In this document: in pieces, positions 46,037 through 58,617 of the stretch
How positions within the stretch are numbered: position 1 is the first letter of the stretch
Layout: every line of letters starts with the position of its first letter
From: Cephalotus follicularis
Lineage: Eukaryota; Streptophyta; Magnoliopsida; Oxalidales; Cephalotaceae
Reading direction: 5' to 3'
Length of the DNA stretch: 64,000 nucleotides
NCBI GenBank assembly: GCA_001972305.1
Contig: BDDD01007848.1
Span: 1 to 64,000, forward strand
Program-made: the position numbers and the translations under genes
The notes under the pieces: generated by a model
The model's input: only the letters and a program-made list of their open reading frames with translations
Databases searched by the model: none
Told to the model about the DNA's origin: nothing

Positions 46037-48660
46037 TGTAACACCCCCGGACGGCGGGAGTCGTCACAGGGTCATATATCATACAGAACTTATCATAACA
46101 TATCTGAACATAACATTACTTATCTGAGCAAATCATTACTTTATTAGTTAGCCAAAAACAGCAAAAAACGTGGCAGTCTTATCATAAGTGAAACATTAAA
46201 AACTTACCAAATAATCGTTCTGTGAAATACTTAAAACATAATTAAGTTCCAAATTCGAAACATAAAACATAATCATAAGTATCTTTGTTATGACCACTAA
46301 ACATGAAACACAATGATCTCACTCCTAGGGATCCAATACATAGGGTGGTCATCTCTCATTCACACTTTCCCCCGCTGCTCCTGTAAACCTGCCGCATGGA
46401 AAACAAAAACGCGGCTGAGCAAACCTCAGTACGGATAAGGGAAATAAAACAGTAAACGATAAATTTAGAAACAGTAATATTTCAATAAACTTCGTAACAG
46501 AAATCTTAAACAGTTAAAACAGTTGAATCATATTCAAATAACAATTGCATATCTTTCAAAACAATTACGAAACATTTCAAAACACTATTTTTGATTCACA
46601 AATCATAGGTCATACTGAGCCACATACTTATCACATAACATAAATTTGGCAAGGGAGGCGCTAATTTCACATGCCCACTAGAATTGAAGTGTACGACACT
46701 ACACAAATCAATTCTCACATATCATATATCAGATCAATCATCTGATCACATATTTGATCATTCACTAGATCACATATCATAAATTAGAATCGATTCATAC
46801 ACCTCTATCATACATAGCGAATCCATAAATCCACCTCATGGGATTTATTCATACACTCAGAGACGTCGTAGTCTAATCACACCGCTACGGAAGTGTCACG
46901 TCCCGGTGCCAGGTCCACGACGTGCCTATGGTACGCCCCATAGGTGGGTACAATACTCAGCATTCATTTCAAAAATATTGATTTATCGAAATCAATTTAA
47001 AATCACATAAAATATGCTTTCACAAAACATATCGGAAAACTGCTCACAACGGTATCATAACATACATTTCATAACATATCGTATCATTTCATATCATAGG
47101 TATAAAGTCGGAATCATTTAAAAATGTCAAACCAACTTTAATTTTGAAACATATCAAAACCATAAAACATTATCGATTTCATAAACGAAGAAACATATCA
47201 AAACTGTTTCAGTTTGAAATCTCAGATAACCAAGGAACAGAAAATCCACACCTTATGCGTTCACAAAGTACTTACGGATAGACGATTCAAACGAATTCCA
47301 CTAGAAGCACAACAATCTAAAAAGGCATCCAAAAAAAATCATACGTATAAGAGTCTAAGACACATCAGAAGCATTAAACAGACTCTTAACAGCGTTTGGA
47401 AAAGACTCGGATCGATTCGGAGAACAAACGAATTAAAACAGTTGAAAACAGTACAATTCTGGGCAAAACAGTCGACTATGACAGAGCTCCAGCCGACTGG
47501 GGAAGCTTGGCAGTCGACTATTCATAAGGTCCAGTCGACTACTCAAACTAGAATGCAGACAGTCGACTGGTTCATACATCCAGTCGACTACTCAACCTAA
47601 GACAGTCGACTGTGTTCATATGGCAGTCGACTGTTCATCCAATCCAGCCGGCTGTTCACAGGAACAGCCTACTGTTCTGGACGACAGAACAGTAGGAACT
47701 TTGACGATTTGATGCAGAAAATGGTTTAAACGATTTCTACATTAAACCAGAGACACATGGACATAATTATATGACATAATATGACATTTTGGTGACTTAG
47801 AAACACATAGTCGACATAGAAACAATTGGACAGTGGTTAGACTCTCAAAAGGAAGCAAGAAGACATGCATACATGTGTGTCCAGATTCTATCCAGTGTCA
47901 ATTACAGATGTTATAAAACCAGTTATAACAAGTCTAGGTGTATTACACATGTTAACAGATTGATTAACATTATGACTGAACATATAAACATAGGAATTGG
48001 AACCAAAGGACAGTAAGAGCACAAAAACTGAATTTATGACATTGGAACAAAACCATCACTGGAGGAAACGAATTTAACTAACCTGCAGTGAGTACCAAGG
48101 ACACGAAAACATAGCAATAACACCACAATCTTACTGTTTAATCAGCTGTACACAGGGGACCAAAGAGAACAAAACCAAGAGAAAAGCATAAAGCTTTAAA
48201 ATCAATTTAGAACTCCAAACAAAGGACAACGGAATTCGAGATTACCTTGATAATCTGATGCAATGAATTCACAGCAATCTAACACAGACTCACAGGCAGA
48301 ATTCGGCGGTGACACTTTGCAGGAAGAGGGAGACACTTTAAAATGGCAATGCCACTCTCACAAAGGCAAAAAGGAGACAAAAATCAGCTATAAAGGGAAG
48401 AAGGGAGGATTCTCAGGAATGAAATAGGAAAAAGGAGATTTTTGCCGTGTGATATTGATGAAGGAGAGAAGGAATTCGGGAGAAGGAGGAGAATAATAGG
48501 AAATAAGAAGAAAAGGAAAGAAAAGGAAGAAAAGGAAAGAAAAGGAAAATTAATTAAAATAAATAAATTAAAATGAATTAAAAAGATTTATAAAATTAGA
48601 AATGAATTGTTTTGTTAAAATAAAATTTTGATTAAATAAAATAAAAACTCCAAACCCAAC
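46037..48660 (-). repeat. LTR of family E (gypsy-type, minus orientation)
   Basis: On the + strand starts TGTAACACCCCCGG, directly abutting host sequence (left TSD candidate agtat). On the minus strand: a TATA-like ctttatagc (about 48395), a splice-donor AAG|GTAATC at 48248-48241, the CAGTCGACT cluster, the block with ctcagccgcg and an acceptor-like tttacag (about 46381-46420), then the LTR end. No internal domain is seen. The right end fades into A/T-rich sequence near 48660 and no matching TSD was found. The ORF 47214-47600 runs through the motif cluster and is not a gene. Confidence 0.6.
47465..47690. repeat. CAGTCGACTG motif cluster in LTR E
   Basis: About ten copies of CAGTCGACT, CCAGTCGACTAC, CAGCCGACTGG and CCAGCCGGCTG variants, spaced 15-35 bases apart in irregular order. 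The core GTCGAC is a perfect palindrome, and many copies extend it to CAGTCGACTG. The same units recur in two clusters in each family-D LTR. Confidence 0.88.
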
Positions 48661-48689
48661 ATAGCATAACATATCCAAAATTAGATTTA

Positions 48690-51600
48690 ACACATCAGTA
48701 AGTTTTATTCTAGAAATTTCTTAGTTGTAGGATAACATACTTGGACATATGTTATTCGGATAGACTAGTGCGTTGTATACCAGTTTGTTGAAGATGTTGA
48801 CTCTTCTCACAAGTCATCATGTAGCGATTATATGGCACGTACGTGGGTATTCATTATTTTATAAGTGCATTGAAGTGACTTGCTGTAAGTCCTGTATGGA
48901 GTTTTACTTACATTTCAGATAGACTTCTTGTATTGCAGTAGTGTGAGTAGTCCTTAAACCTGAGTCACAACTAGATGTCTTGTATATAAGATATCATGCT
49001 TTTATAATACTTAAGTACATTTTCTAACCACGATGACTATACAGGTCTTAGTTGGGTATGATAGATTATGCATGGAGATATGTGAGTAGGCAATATGAAA
49101 TCTACCGCTCCTAGTAAAGGGAGTTTATGTTTAGGGTTATTAGCTGTAAGATTTATTGGTTAGAATGAAAAGGATTGGAATGTTTATTCCAATATCAAAG
49201 ATCAATTAATTAAAAAAAGTTTCTAATTTGATCATGATAGCTAATTACTTACGATATTATTTTAATGAATGAACTATTAGGGCCTGATATGTTCCTTGCG
49301 TTAGGTTTAATGCGAGTATTACTGGTACATGTATTATACTTACACTTAACTATAGTTCTAAGTTCAAGTTTATATTCATATTACCTTGCTAGATGTCGAT
49401 GTTAATTATTAGTGTAATAACCGCAACTTCAATTAATGTATATTGATCCAAAATTGAAATAAAATATATATTTGAATTGAGTTATTTGTCTAATTATACT
49501 AAATTCTATGATTGGTAAATGTTTGGGGTGAATAGTTATGCAATTGGTGAGGTATTAAAGACTAGGAAACCCTAATCTAACCCAAACAGCCGACTGTCAC
49601 AGGGCAACAGTCGACTGTTTGCTACGTGTTGAAGGCAGTCGATTGCCCACTATATCCAGTCGACTGGTTTGCTCCAGGACAGATTCCTGGCATGTGCAGG
49701 GACAAGGAGGACAGATGAGATAATGGCACATGTGTCTCACCACCTGCCAGAACATGCAAAAGTGAATGTTTGCATGTTCTCTGCATACCTACAACCTATA
49801 ATTGATTAATTAAGAGAGAAAAGTGAAGAGAGGACAAGGCATGCGATGGAAAGAAAGAAAGAAAAATGTGAGTGCATGTGAGTAGGTAGGAATCTGACGA
49901 AATTATAAGCCTTTGAGACTTGGATCAGCTGATTGGATGGTGTTTGAGTGTTAGAACACTAAGTGAAGAGAGGAATTATTGAAAGCTTGCATTGGAAAGG
50001 TTAGAAAGCTCAAAAGGAGGACTTTGAGACTTTAGACTCTTGGTAAGCCCTTGATCCGAATTCTCTGTTGTTATGTTGATAAAATGTGACTAAGAATGTT
50101 AAATATCTTCTGTTAATGGATTATAATTAACAACCATTGGAATTGAAATGGGAAGTAGTAATGGGATCAAGTGGAATTGGTGATATAGTCTCTAAAATGG
50201 ATTTTAATTGTTGATTGATATATTCTTAATGATTTCCTTAAAGTATGCCTACTGTTGAACATGCAAATCAGTAGATAGATGAAGTAAATTATTTGGAATA
50301 AAGGAAAATGTTAAAAGGAAGTCAAGACTTAGAGAACTTGATGATTAAGCTACTATTGGAGTTGAAATGGTTATAAGTAATTATTGAACTTACTGGTACT
50401 GATGCATATATTCATAAACAATCATGTATCGATTGATTCGGCTGAAATTGAAAGAGTGATTGGTGAAAAGTGACTTGGAACTCAAAGAGAAAGATCAAAC
50501 TCAATTGATCTTGGGATAGCGATTTGAGGTAGGGGTAATGATATGTTATGGAAGATATAGTATGTATATAGTGTATGTCTATTTTATGCATAATTACATG
50601 TGTAGAATTGATTGAAAATTGAATTGGAAGTGCTTGACTTGCTACTGCCTGCATTTTCTGGGCAAGGCAGTCAACTGCCACCCTTGGCAGTCGACTACTC
50701 AACCTATCCAGTCGACTGCCAGGGCAAGCAGTCGACTACACAACTAAGGCAGTCGGCTGATCTTGAGGGCAGCCGACTGTTCTGGGTAAAATTTCTGGAA
50801 TAAGTCCTATTAAGGCCCCAATTTTGAATGTAATGAACCTGGCCTCAATTTGAATGAATAAAACAGTTAATCCTGGCCTCACATACAATTACATTCCAAA
50901 ATTAAACAGTGTACGCACTCCGTATGAGAGTTGCATGTGAATTGATCATAAAGTGCCATTATTGTGAATCCTTGCATTGCTATTGAATTGTGATATTGTT
51001 ATTGAATATACTACTGTCTTGTTAGTATATACTGTTTTGGTGCTATTAACACCACTACCACTTGTGTTCAAGGATTGGAACCAATTATGGGCTATGTACC
51101 CAAATCATGATATTAACTATCATTTTCAAGTGAATAATTATTGCCAAATGAACTACTGATTTTTCCTCCTATATGAGAGGTACCTACTGTTTTGTTTCCT
51201 AAAATGGAAACCACTATTGAAATGAGATCGTTTTCCTCCGAAGAGATGTACGATAAGTGAATTGTTATAGTTTCTAAAGAAAACTACTTTTATATTGCAT
51301 ATTATTGATACATGTGATATTATTATTGAAATGCTTGAATTGATTGTCTATGCTAGTACCGTGGTTAAGTGACGGAAGATATCACTGACTACGAAATGTG
51401 ATTATGGGTGCCAGGAGTTGGCCAGAGTATCACCCAAGTGTTTTGCAACGCAGAAAGTGATTGTTAAACTACCCGCCAACGCCGGTAGTAAGTGTTACCT
51501 TATCTATCATCTTCGGAGCGTAGGGTGATAGATAGGTGGTGCACTGTTGGTGCTAGGAGTTAGCGACATGTGACACCCAAGTGAGTGTTGAATTGATTGT

Positions 51601-52930
51601 ACCATTGTGCGGTATTCTTGCATATGGATTGTTTATGGCCACTTGGCATGATTGCTTATATATTAGCCCATTTAAATGTTATTTGATATAAACTGTCATA
51701 TATATATTGCATTCATATATTCTTTATCATACGTTATCATTCTACTTAGCCAAGTGAGGACAACGGCTAACCCCTACAATTTCAGATTAAGCAAGGACTT
51801 TTGGAGACCGCTGCTGAAGCTTGGAGAGCTTCTTTTGTTATTTTAAGGTTGTTATATTAAATGTTAATGATGTACTGTAATTGAAATTGAACGGTTCATA
51901 CCTCGTTATGATGTATTTTTCTTTATGTAAGGATAATTGTTGGTTTTACCCACACGTAGTATGGGATGCGTGCGGACGACTTATTTTATATTCCGACTTA
52001 TCGAATGCTTTCGCAAATTTATTTATGAATTGTGCTGGAATATTATATTTATGCTTATTTCTGATATCACCACATATGCTAGTCTAACGTGATTGGAAAA
52101 TGGGGTGTGACAATTAGGATGACCGAGATTAATTGATTGTTAATCACGTGTAACAAAGAATTAAAATCAGGGTTTAATTCTTTTATTTCGATTATAAGTT
52201 TCTAATGCAAATATGAATGACAAATTAGACAATCATAAGTATTATGGTTAATCCTATGTCTAGTGTAATTATGAACTTAGAAGTTACACACAATACAAGT
52301 GTGAGAATGCAAGAGAATTGTGGAGAGATAATTAATTAAGGAATTAATTAATTATAGTAAAGCTATTAATTTAATTGAATTAGCTTATAAGATAAGCTAC
52401 ATGATTAATGAAATTAATCATGTTGTCTATTCTCATGACTTATTTACCTTTGACTTGGTGAAATCATAAGGTAATAAATTTTGACCATCACTTACTATAT
52501 AAAGGTAGTGTATTATGAGTTAAGACTTAAGAATTCATTTCACTAAAAGTAGAAAAGAGACCAAGGCATTAAGGGACTAGCATCTCTTCCTTGGTTCTTC
52601 TTCCTCTTTGGCTGAAATTTTACTCTTTCTCACATACACTCACTCTTGCTTCTCTCTTGGTGTGGATCATCTTGAAAATAGCATACACTTTGATATTTAA
52701 AGTGCCTTGAAGTGAGATATGATTTGAAAAGACTTGGTGGAGTAAAGAAATTTTGAAGTAATTGTTACATTAATCTTTGTCTTCTCATATTTACTTTTGT
52801 TTTGGTATGTTAAAGTGTTTATCAAAGTGATTTTGGCAATATGTTTTATTTATAGTAAATATGTTTCATTTTAGGGTTTGCTAGTTTGGGTTGAATTAAG
52901 TGTTAGTCTACCCTTTTTATAATGAAACCA
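48690..52930 (+). repeat. Copia-type LTR J, interrupted by LTR D
   Basis: Two parts (48690-49412 and 52113-about 52930) are joined when the D insertion is removed. Shared words with the K LTR are ccttaaacctgag (48955; ccttagacctgag in K) and gctagatgtcgatgt (49387). The right part has a TATA-like actatataaaggtag (52494-52508) followed by a pyrimidine-rich leader and a possible end aaaccaaca (about 52932). No flanking internal region, so probably a solo LTR. Ends not exact. Confidence 0.5.
49413..52112 (+). mobile_element. Solo LTR of family D, 2700 bp, TSD attag
   Basis: Starts TGTAATAACCGC and ends ggggtgtgaca, flanked on both sides by attag (49408-49412 and 52113-52117). It carries two GTCGAC clusters (49585-49670 and 50665-50780), a splice-donor TTG|GTAAGC at 50040-50047, loose GC-rich repeats (51380-51600), and the block tacttagccaag with ctaacccct and acceptor-like tttcag (51742-51785). 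There is no primer site, polypurine tract or coding region, so it is a solo LTR of a gypsy-type element. Confidence 0.88.
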
Positions 52931-52932
52931 AC

Positions 52933-53441
52933 AAGCAGCGACCTTGGGGGCTAAGGTGTTGGTGTATGCAGTGTTTATGGGTGTCGGTTTGGGGCCAAGA
53001 GTTGAGGCATTACAGGGATTGGTTGTTTAGTGGTTGTTTGTGTAGTGGAGATAGAGTGGTGTTGTTGTCTTGATGGTTTGGTTGTGGTGTTTGGGCGTCG
53101 GTTTGAGTTTGGTTTGGGCCAAGAGTTTTGACATTGTGGGGATTGGTTGTATAGTGGCTGTTTATGTGGTGGATATGGATTGGGGGCTTTGGCTTTGGCT
53201 TTGGCTTTGTGATTTTGGTGGATGTATGTGTGAAGTCACGATGATACAGGTGGGTGATGACGGGATATGGGTGCAGTGAGGTGAGTGTGTGGGCGTGTCT
53301 GTGGGTTTGAATGGTGTAAGCAGTGGTGAATTGTGGTTTAATTTTTGTTGTTGTGGTTTCTGGTTGTTACTATAGCTTGAATTGCAGTTAGAATTAGTGT
53401 TTGATGAATATTTTTTTAGGGGAAATTGTGGGGGACATTCT
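52933..53441. other. G/T-rich noncoding region with imperfect duplication
   Basis: Two imperfect copies of a unit of about 110 bases (from about 52979 and 53090) share gtcggtttg, gggccaagagtt, gggattggttgt and tagtgg. A short (ggcttt)n run is at 53186-53210. This is the target sequence of the family-C insertion and continues at 63885. No gene recognised. Confidence 0.4.
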
Positions 53442-53973
53442 TGTAAGCCCCGAGTTTTGATGTATGGAATTTCATGTATTCATATATGGCTATGATATTT
53501 ACGGATGGTATTGATGGTATAATATACTATGGTATTTTCCTTTTTATGGAAGTTTATGGGTTATGGGGGTTCGATAAAACCTAGGGTGAGCTTTTGGGTT
53601 TTTCACCCAAGGAAGCCTATATATAGGCGAGCTGACTATTCTATTCTCATTCCATTTTCTCATTCTATATTCTAGAGAGATAGTAAGAGAAGGAGTTAGA
53701 GAGATAAAGGTCAGAATCAAGCAAAGAATGAGCTATTGGATTCGTGGCAGAGTTTAGAGCTTGAAGGAAGGATCAGATCAAGGTTTTAGCAACAAATCCT
53801 TCCAGATTTGCAGCTCAACAGTTATTAAGGTAGGTTCTATATATATGCTTTGAATTTCCATATAGAGTTAAATTGCATGAGGGTATGGGTATGGTTTGAT
53901 AGATCAGGGCTAGATGAATGAGTTAGAGTAAATAGTGTGATTAATAACGAATTAAAATGGCAATAAGAGAGAG

Positions 53974-55259
53974 TGTTGACATTTATGTGTTACAATATTT
54001 GTTTTAATGATTACAAAACACCTAATCTATGTGTTTGATGTGAAGGAATTTCTAACAAAGTTAACTTGCATTGTAAGAAAGCTTAAACTTGCATATAAGA
54101 ACTATTGGCGTCAACGACTAAGTTTTAGGCGTCAACGTGCTGGGAATAAGTACATGTCCTGGGCTTCGAAAGATGATCCTCGTTGACGTAATCTTTATCC
54201 GCGTCAACGTGCTGGGAAACTTATGATTTACGTCAACGTCATGAGGAAAGACGTCAACGTCAATAGGTGATAGTGGCTTGGACGTTAACGCAGAAAACAA
54301 GTGAAGTCAACACCTTGTCTATAGACGTCAACGCCATATCAAGACGTCAACGCAAATGGTGCACATTTCAGACAGTGAGTTTAGACGTTAACGCAAAGAC
54401 ATTATGGCGTCAACACGCTGTCTCTATACGTCAACGCCATGGATGCGCGTCAACGTAAATAGAACTAAAGATGAACAAGATCTTGGAGTATCAACGCAGA
54501 TAGCCACAGGAGTCAACGCATAAGGGGATAGATGTCAACGCCATTCGTACACGTCAACGCCAATGACAGCCAAACACAGAATCTGCAAAATTTGAAGGTG
54601 CTGAAATGGTGAAGACTTTCCATACATGATTCAAACGGCTATATGACGATTCCCTGAACTCTAACAACAACTATATTCATCTGAAAGCTATAAATAGAGA
54701 CCCAAACCATGAAGAAATAATCAACTACTCACGCAAACAATAACCAAGCTATACAAGAGCAAGAAAGAATAGTTTTGAGCTATAGTTTACAAAGTTCTTT
54801 TCTGAGATCCTTTGAGCGATTATTGTTTTTGTTATTCAACCTTTTGAGAGGTTTTTAAACATTACAAACACTCAGAAATCCATTGTATACTCAAGGTCAT
54901 TAGTACCTTACCCAGAGTTAGAATTTAGCTCGTAAAAATTCGAGTTAGAATTTAGCTCGCAAAAATTCGAGTTAGGATTCAGCTTGTAAAAATCCAGAAT
55001 CGCTGTTTGTGATCGGGGGATTACATTTTAGTGGAACCTCAAGCGCGGCTTGAGAGAGTGGACGTAGGCACGGTTTGCCGAACCACTATAAACTCGTTTG
55101 CATTTCTCTATCTCTTACTATTTACTTTATTTTCTATTTAATTTACTGTTTAGAGTAACTTGTTTGTTTTTATCATTATTGTTTTTAATCTTTAAAAAAG
55201 GTGGTTATTTTCCTCATAACCAATTCACGCCCCTCTTGGTTGTCTTTGTGAACCCTTCA
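53974..55259 (+). repeat. 5' LTR of element L (1286 bp)
   Basis: Starts TGTTGACATTTATG and ends acccttca, next to the primer site. It contains the GACGTCAACG cluster (54108-54560), a TATA-like gctataaatag (54687-54697) and a triple repeat of gagttaggattcagctcgtaaaaat-like units (54915-54990). It differs from the 3' LTR by many scattered substitutions. Confidence 0.9.
54108..54560. repeat. GACGTCAACG motif cluster in LTR L
   Basis: About 18-20 copies of GACGTCAACG, GCGTCAACG, ACGTCAACGCC and variants with irregular spacing of 10-40 bases. GACGTC is palindromic, and the unit contains TGACGT in reverse, a core recognised by plant bZIP factors (family knowledge, no evidence of binding). Sirevirus LTRs are known for clusters of short palindromic motifs upstream of the promoter, which fits the position before the TATA-like site. 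The 3' LTR copy is at 60650-61105. Confidence 0.88.
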
Positions 55260-55261
55260 AT

Positions 55262-55273
55262 TGGTATCAGAGC
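55262..55273 (+). other. Primer-binding site of element L
   Basis: TGGTATCAGAGC, a perfect 12-base initiator-Met tRNA primer site, 2 bases after the LTR end. Confidence 0.92.
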
Positions 55274-55313
55274 GGTTTCTAATTGTTAATCTTAATTGAA
55301 ATTAGTTTGATCC

Positions 55314-56393
55314 ATGGCAACTTTTGTTAATGATAACCGTTTTATTAATATGCCTCCTTTATTTGATGGTAATAATTTTAATGAATGGAAAATAAAAATG
55401 ACCTCTTTTATTCAATATCTTGATTATGATATTTGGGATGTTGTTGTTTTTGGTTCAGAATTACCTAACTCAAATATTAGATATGATGAAAGAGAATTGT
55501 TAAAGTTAAATGCTAAAGTCAAGCATACTATTTTTTGTTCTTTGAGTTCTAATGTTTTTGAATGTATTTCCTTGTGTTCTTCGGCAAAAGAAATATGGGA
55601 TAAGCTGGAAGAATGTTATGGAACAAACTCATGTCTTATGACGATTGAAAAATCGGGAAGCGAAAGTGATGAAGAAGATTCAAGCAAAAGTGGAAATGAG
55701 GTAAGTTATGGTGATTTTGTTGACATAGTAGATAGGCACACTTCTATCATTTCATCTTTAAAGACCAAGATTAAAAGTTTGACTATTGAAAATAATTAGC
55801 TAAAAACAAATGCTTCTTTGATGAATGATAATATTGCTGAAAAAGAAGAAATTATTTTGTTGAAAAAAGAGGTTAATCATTTATCTAAAGAAAATGATTC
55901 TTTGAAAAATGAGCTTGATATTGTTAACATGTCTTTAGAATTATCTACTAGTGTAAGGATGAAAATGAAAAGTTAAAAATCGAAGTAGATGCTCTTAAAA
56001 AGACATTCTCAAAGTTTTCAAATAGTAGTGATAAACTTGATAAACTTTTAGGTGTTCGACGATGTGTCTTTGATAGGGCTAGCCTAGGTTTTGATGAAAT
56101 GAACAAGGTTGTGCATTTTAATAAATTGGTTGATAGAAAGAAAAATGATAATGTTGATTGAAAGAAAAACAATGTTGTTTCTTGTAATGTTTGTAGTAAA
56201 ATTGGACATGTATCTAGTGTATGTTGGCATAAAAAACATGTTAGTGATTGTAATTTCTATGGGAAGTATGGACATACTTCAAGATATTGTTGGCATAGAA
56301 ATTATAATGTTAAAAGAATTTGGGTTCCGAAAGGAACATTTACAACTAACCTGAAAGGACCCAAAGTTGTTTGGGTACCAAAGACATCAACAT
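55314..56393 (+). pseudogene. gag: Element L gag with zinc knuckles, internally deleted
   Basis: ATG at 55314 begins the copia gag (PPLFDGNNFNEWKIKMTSFI), running to AKEIWDKLEECYGTNS. Then a deletion seems to join it to an acidic Ser/Glu-rich part and a coiled-coil segment. TAG at 55797-55799 and later stops break it. Zinc knuckle 1 is intact (CNVCSKIGHVSSVC, about 56188). Knuckle 2 has lost a Cys to Tyr (CNFYGKYGHTSRYC). It ends with IWVPK and VVWVPK motifs at a TGA at about 56393. The piece is shorter than a usual Sirevirus gag. Confidence 0.82.
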
Positions 56394-56409
56394 GATTTTG
56401 ATTATTTAT

Positions 56410-56526
56410 GGGAGCAACTGAATGCCAAAACCAATCAATGGTACATGGAGAGTGGATGCTCCAAACATATGATGGGTGACAAAAATCAATTCATTACCCT
56501 AAAGCTAAAAGATGGAGGACTTGTAA
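56410..56526 (+). pseudogene. pol: Element L protease stub
   Basis: Reads QWYMESGCSKHMMGDKNQFI in copia protease style. The catalytic Asp is Glu (ESGCS rather than DSGCS). It is cut off at 56526 by the start of a family-D LTR. Confidence 0.75.
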
Positions 56527-58597
56527 TGTAATGACCACAACTTTAATTATTGCATTTTGATTTAAAATTTAAATTAAATATGCATTTTATTTGAGTTAAT
56601 TGTCCAATTTCATTAATTTTTATGATTGTTAATGGTTTGGGGATGATTGGGTGCACAATTGGAGATGTATCAATGATTAGAAACCCTAATTTAGGCCGGA
56701 CAGCCGACTGCCACAAGGCAACAGCCGACTGTCTGCCACGTGAGGAAGGCAGTCGACTGGTCACTAAATCCAGTCGACTGGTATGCTCTGGACAGATTGC
56801 CTAGCATGTGCAAAGACATGATGGACAGATGGGATAATGACCCATACTTTCCACCACCGGCCAGAACATGCAAAAGGAGGATGTTTGCATGTTCTCTGCA
56901 GATCTAACAACCACAATTGATTAATTAAAGGAAAAGTGGAGTGAGTGAAGCATGTGTTGGAGTAAAGAAAGAAAGGGAGAGTGAGTGCATATGAGTAGGT
57001 GACAATCTGACGAATTAGGTGGGATCTTGAGAGTTATATCTGCTGAATGAATGGTGTTTGAGAGTTAGAAAACACAGAGAGAAGAAATGGATTAGTGGAG
57101 CTTGCATTTGATGATTTTGGAAGCTCAAAGAAGGAATTTTGAGGCTTTAGAGACTTGGTAAGTTCTCAATCCGAAATTCTTGTTATTTTGATGATTAAAT
57201 GACTAGGAGAAATGATGTTTATCTTCTGTTAATAGATTGGAATAACAATCTTTGAAATTGAAATGGAAATTAATATTGAAATCAAGAGGAATTGGTGATA
57301 TAGCCTCTAGAGTGAATGATAATTATTGTTAATATTAGGATATGCTTAATGACTCCTAAGAATGCATATACCTACTGTTGAAACATGTAAAATCAATAGA
57401 TGGATTGAATGAATTATTTGAAATAGGGAAGTGATTAAAATGGAACTAGAGACTTGAGAGTTCTAGTAATTTTGATGTAACTAAATGATGATTATAGTTG
57501 TTGATTAGTATATATACCTACTGATTTTAGGTACATATCTTCTGTCAAACAAGTTAAGAACAATGAATCAAAGATTTATGATTGAAGACATAGAGTTCAA
57601 AAGGAAAAGTGGTGAATTGATGCAAGTGATGATAAATGAACTAGTGTTAGGCTTGTTAATGTTGTTGAAACCTACTGATATTGATGTATATGTTCATAAA
57701 CAAACATGCTTAGATCTATACTACTGAATTGAAAATATTGTTGGTGAAAGTGACTTGGAACTCAAAGAGAAAGATCACATCCAATTGATCTTGGGATAGC
57801 GATTTGAGGTAGGGGTAGTGATATGTTATGGAAGATTTGAGTATGCATATTATGTATGTTTATTTTCTGCATAACTATATGTATTGAAGTGATTGGAAAT
57901 TGGAATTGCATTACATGACTTGCCATTTCTGCAATTTCTGGGCAGAGGCAGTCGACTGCCACCCAAAGCAGTCGACTACTCAACCCAGCAGTCGACTGGT
58001 TCTTCAAAGCAGCCGACTGTTCTGGGCAGAAAACTCATGCATTGATTGAATTGTTCCTGTTTTGATATTGTTATTGAATTGTATATGCTACCATCATCTG
58101 GTATATACTGTTTGATGTTATCTAACATCACTACTACTGGTATTGCAACAATTGAACGAAATATGTACTACACATACAATGCATGGTTTAAAATACCATT
58201 TTCAAGTGAGAATTCTTATTGCAAGGATTATTGATTTATGAAAGTGTTATCAATTGTGCTACTGTCACATTATTATAAACTGTTTTGGTGTCCTTTATCA
58301 TCAACACCACTTGTATTTCAAAGAGTGAGGGCCATGTACCCAATTTATGATATAAACAATCATTTTTAAGTGAATGAGTATTTTCAAACGAATTATTGAT
58401 TTTCCTCCTATATGAAAGGTACCTACTGATTTTATTTTCCCCAAAGTGGAAACCATTATTGAAGTGATGTCGTTTTCCTCCAAAGAGAGGTACGATAAGT
58501 GAAGTGTTACAGTTTCAAAAGAAAACTATTTTCTATTGCATATTATCAATATATGTAATATTATTATTGAAGTGATTGTATTGATTTGCATGTAACT
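56527..58597 (+). mobile_element. Family-D LTR, 3' truncated, inside element L
   Basis: Starts TGTAATGACCACAAC and is collinear with 49413-51345 of the other D copy, including both GTCGAC clusters (56700-56790 and 57945-58022), donor TTG|GTAAGT (57155-57163) and the text around ttgggatagcgatttgaggtag. It stops near 58597 without the normal end, and copia RT follows at about 58620. A deletion therefore removed the last part of the LTR together with the rest of the protease and the whole integrase of L. Confidence 0.83.
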
Positions 58598-58617
58598 ATT
58601 TAGCTTTCCTTTCATAA

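Noticed and set aside
47214..47600. 128-aa ORF
   Set aside because: It runs through the GTCGAC cluster of LTR E. Its composition comes from the motif repeats and it has no coding support.
47465..47690. Possible CRISPR-like array
   Set aside because: Units are short, degenerate palindromes with irregular spacing and no unique spacers of constant length, and the DNA is plant nuclear.
53070..53279. Trp/Leu/Val-rich 69-aa ORF as a membrane peptide
   Set aside because: Arises from G/T-rich imperfect repeats with a (ggcttt)n run; no start context or homology.
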